From DATBDM01 sp034664425 (GTDB lineage: Bacteria > Actinomycetota > Thermoleophilia > Solirubrobacterales > Solirubrobacteraceae): a DNA stretch of 6,332 nucleotides. Shown here in pieces: positions 4,826 to 6,332 of this stretch (its first letter is position 1; each line of letters starts with the position of its first letter). The stretch spans positions 1 through 6,332 of the forward strand of contig JAXDHR010000012.1 in the NCBI GenBank assembly GCA_034664425.1, in the 5' to 3' direction. The notes beneath the pieces are model-generated. The model did not search any database, was not told the origin of the DNA, and saw nothing but the letters and a program-made list of their open reading frames with translations. The position numbers were made by a program, and so were the translations under genes.

Positions 4826-5239
4826 TTACGGATGCATCGAGGGCGCGTACGAGAGACCGATGATGACGCCCTCGCTGGATTGCAGTCGAGCGACGGTCTG
4901 TCCCCACGGCTCGGTCCGTGAGTCGTGCAGCAGCGTCAAGCCCTTCTCCTTCAACTCGTCCGCTGCGGCCTGGACGTTGCCGGCGTCCGCGACCTCGAAT
5001 TCGATGCTGGCCTGCGGCGCCGGTCGCTCCGCTGGCCAGTCAGGCGTGCCGAAGCACGCCCGGGCAGCCTGAGTCAGGGGCCAGACCCCGAAGGACTTGC
5101 ACCCGTCGATGTCTTCGCTGTGCAGATAGCCGTCATCTTCGGCGGTCAGCGGCAAGCCGAGCGCGTCCACATAGAACCTTCGGCTGACGCCGGCGTCAGA
5201 GCTGATCACCGCGACGCTCGTGATGAATTGCACGTCCAT
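4826..5239 (-). CDS. VOC (glyoxalase/bleomycin-resistance fold) family protein
   Basis: The start is set at ATG 5239 because GGAAGG (5248-5253) lies eight bases upstream. The longer frame to 5281 only adds 14 unconvincing residues. The product is 137 residues with the VOC beta-alpha-beta3 layout: strand and helix FITSVAVISSDAGVSRRFYVDALGLPL (5-31), strands around GYLHSEDIDGCKSFGVWPL (37-55), then the second module ASIEFEVADAGNVQAAADELKEKG (77-100) and LLHDSRTEPWGQTVARLQSSEGVIIGLSYAP (103-133). The usual metal ligands (a His in the first strand and a Glu near the end) are replaced by Ser8 and a GLS stretch, so a metal-dependent reaction of the glyoxalase type is doubtful. A binding or resistance protein is also possible. 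It is downstream of the LLM oxidoreductase on the same strand, 203 bp away, with its own good ribosome site. Confidence 0.88.
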   Translation of the reverse strand: MDVQFITSVAVISSDAGVSRRFYVDALGLPLTAEDDGYLHSEDIDGCKSFGVWPLTQAARACFGTPDWPAERPAPQASIEFEVADAGNVQAAADELKEKGLTLLHDSRTEPWGQTVARLQSSEGVIIGLSYAPSMHP

Positions 5240-5442
5240 GGAGGTCACCTTCCGGCAGGAATCGACTGGTCGGGTGGGCACGAGCCGGCCGTGGTCGTCG
5301 CGATCGTGCCAGTTCCGGCTCGGACTCGCCGAAGCAGTGGCGGACGTACTTCGGCGTCGGCGTCGGCGGCGAGGTCGTGTTCATCCCGCTGATCCCCGGA
5401 TGTCCGGCGTCACGCACGGGCGCGCCGGTGTCGTCGACGAGC
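5240..5442. other. Spacer between LLM oxidoreductase and VOC gene, with a protein-like plus-strand segment
   Basis: No complete gene is seen. On the plus strand, 5320 to 5394 translates to a stretch including KQWRTYFGVGVGGEVVFIPLIPG, which looks like a cytoplasmic edge followed by a membrane helix, then degenerates. No start codon or ribosome site precedes it, so if real it is a remnant of a small membrane protein. CCGGCG (5404-5409) and CGCCGG (5423-5428) could form a weak hairpin after the LLM gene. Confidence 0.3.
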
Positions 5443-6332
5443 TCAGCCCTTCGCCGCCTCGCGGGCGTTGACGGCCGGGATGACGTGCTCGCCGTAGCTC
5501 GAGAGGGTCGCGTCCTTGGCGTCGTGCTGTAGATAGAGCGCGAACTGGTCGACGCCGAGGTCGGCGAGCTCGTGCAGGCGGACGACCTGCTCCTCGGGCG
5601 ACCCGATCAGGCAGAACCGGTCGACGATCGCGTCGGGCACGAACGCGGTGTGGGTGTTGCCCGCGCGGCCGTGCTCGTTGTAGTCGTAGCCGTCGCGGCC
5701 GGCGATGTAGTCGGTGAGCGCCGCGGGGACGGCGGCGCCGCCGGCCCCGTAGCGGGCGACGATGTCGGCGACGTGGTTGCCGACCATGCCGCCGAACCAG
5801 CGGCACTGCTCGCGCCCGTGCTCGAGGGCCGCCTCGCTGCCGTCGGTGACGTACGCCGGCGCGGCGACGCAGATGGTGATCGCGCCGGGATCGCGGCCCG
5901 CGGCCTCGGCGGCGCGGCGCACCGCGGCGATGCTCCAGGCGGTGACGTCCGGGTCGGCGAGCTGGAGGATGAACCCGTCGCCGACCTCGCCCGCGAGCGC
6001 GAGCGCCTTCGGGCCGTAGGCCGCGACCCAGATCGGCAGGCGGCTGCCGGGGTTCCACGGCAGCCGCAGCGTCGTGCCCTTGTAGTCGGCTTCCCCGCCG
6101 TTGGCCAGCGCGCGGATGACGCCGATCGCCTCGCGCAGCTCGGCCAGGCGCACCGGCTTGCCGTTGATGACGCGCACGGCAGAGTCGCCGCGGCCGATGC
6201 CGCAGACCGTGCGGTTGCCGTACATCTCGTTGAGCGTGGCGAACAGCGAGGCGGTCACCGTCCAGTCGCGCGTGGCGGGGTTCGTGACCATCGGCCCGAC
6301 AATCAGCCGATGCGTCTCGTTGAGGATGCGGC
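5443..6332 (-). CDS. LLM class F420-dependent oxidoreductase (TIGR03842-like), 5' end outside window
   Basis: The frame is open from the right edge of the window and ends at TGA (5443-5445), giving 295 residues. The family is about 330 residues long, so roughly 35-45 N-terminal residues are missing. The sequence follows the luciferase-like barrel closely: VGPMVTNPATRDWTVTASLFATLNEMYGNRTVCGIGRGDSAVR, then LRLPWNPGSRLPIWVAAYGPKALALAGEVGDGFILQLADP, CRWFGGMVGNHVADIVARYG, LTDYIAGRDGYDYNEHGRAGN, and VDRFCLIGSPEEQVVRLHELADLGVDQFALYL. These are the marks of the subgroup annotated as TIGR03842. Members use reduced F420 (some relatives use FMN) for hydride transfer; the substrate of this subgroup is not established. 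No damage is visible. An internal ATG at 6291 is not the start, since family sequence continues upstream of it to the window edge. Confidence 0.92.
   Translation of the reverse strand, partial: RILNETHRLIVGPMVTNPATRDWTVTASLFATLNEMYGNRTVCGIGRGDSAVRVINGKPVRLAELREAIGVIRALANGGEADYKGTTLRLPWNPGSRLPIWVAAYGPKALALAGEVGDGFILQLADPDVTAWSIAAVRRAAEAAGRDPGAITICVAAPAYVTDGSEAALEHGREQCRWFGGMVGNHVADIVARYGAGGAAVPAALTDYIAGRDGYDYNEHGRAGNTHTAFVPDAIVDRFCLIGSPEEQVVRLHELADLGVDQFALYLQHDAKDATLSSYGEHVIPAVNAREAAKG

Larger units (their letters stand above)
3947..4921 (+). pseudogene. MFS transporter, N-terminal half missing
   Basis: The ORF of 324 codons contains seven membrane helices: about residues 43-63, 96-119, 129-150, 160-178, 181-203, 224-242 and 246-265. 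These correspond to helix six through helix twelve of a 12-helix MFS exporter. The opening GLFAAVGPAAVVVLDATTFLLAAIALACMRVRE matches helix six and the start of the central loop in the MFS_3 (drug/siderophore exporter-like) group. RMTRPAMQGRAFGALDM is the typical loop before helix eleven. Residues 1-34 are not transporter: they read through a tRNA-like patch and DNA carrying an SDR remnant on the other strand. The end is also odd, since after residue 267 the protein turns basic and runs through a hairpin and 96 bp of the convergent VOC gene. Half an MFS protein should not transport, so I call this a pseudogene. Automated annotation may list it as an intact MFS gene. Confidence 0.75.

Noticed and set aside
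5345..5370. GGCGTC hexamer run that could suggest a repeat array
   Set aside because: There are only two to three short copies in GC-rich DNA; it is not an array and no CRISPR-like spacing exists anywhere in the window.
5381..6058. Minus-strand 225-codon frame within the LLM oxidoreductase
   Set aside because: It is extremely arginine-rich and a frame-shifted shadow of the LLM gene, whose own frame matches the family throughout.
1..6332. A new defence or biosynthetic system
   Set aside because: The intact genes are unrelated common families (MMPL, DUF4386, DHFR-like, VOC, LLM oxidoreductase) with no shared operon, and the rest is debris of an integration module.

Overview
This is a high-GC window from what is most likely an actinobacterium, perhaps of the Thermoleophilia/Solirubrobacterales type. 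That placement is inferred from the base composition, an F420-dependent luciferase-like oxidoreductase, an MMPL transporter ending in the GLSMDYEVF motif, and an integrase whose N-terminus has the Cys-x7-Cys-x-Cys pattern I associate with actinobacterial integrases. No database search was possible.

Layout from left to right. (1) At 1-503 (+) is the C-terminal end of an MMPL/RND-type exporter, followed by a short, C-terminally clipped ABM-like protein at 613-822 (+). (2) About 390 bp without a gene (823-1211) holds a stem-loop, a 14-bp palindrome and a 19-bp near-perfect direct repeat. (3) An intact DUF4386 membrane protein lies at 1212-1934 (+) and ends at a strong GC-rich hairpin. (4) A decayed mobile-element integration module follows on the minus strand: a short excisionase-like HTH gene (2901-3068) overlaps a tyrosine integrase by one base (TGATG). 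The integrase is a pseudogene with a frame change, an internal deletion and loss of its catalytic C-terminus. (5) Upstream on the same strand is an intact RibD/dihydrofolate-reductase-like gene (3148-3750), preceded by a remnant of a short-chain dehydrogenase (about 3781-3951). (6) A patch that looks like the 3' end of a tRNA gene (4010-4029) lies just before an MFS transporter on the plus strand that has lost its N-terminal half (3947-4921). (7) A VOC/glyoxalase-like gene (4826-5239) and the start-truncated F420-dependent LLM oxidoreductase (5443-6332) are both on the minus strand.

Taken together this is a scarred accessory region: several genes clipped at one end, a dead integrase beside an apparently intact Xis-like gene, and a tRNA-like scar at the edge of a beheaded gene. 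The intact genes (DUF4386, DHFR-like, VOC, LLM oxidoreductase) are ordinary accessory enzymes and membrane proteins with no obvious shared pathway. I see no convincing new multi-gene system. The points most worth checking are the tRNA-like junction, the integrase decay and the structured non-coding stretch next to it.
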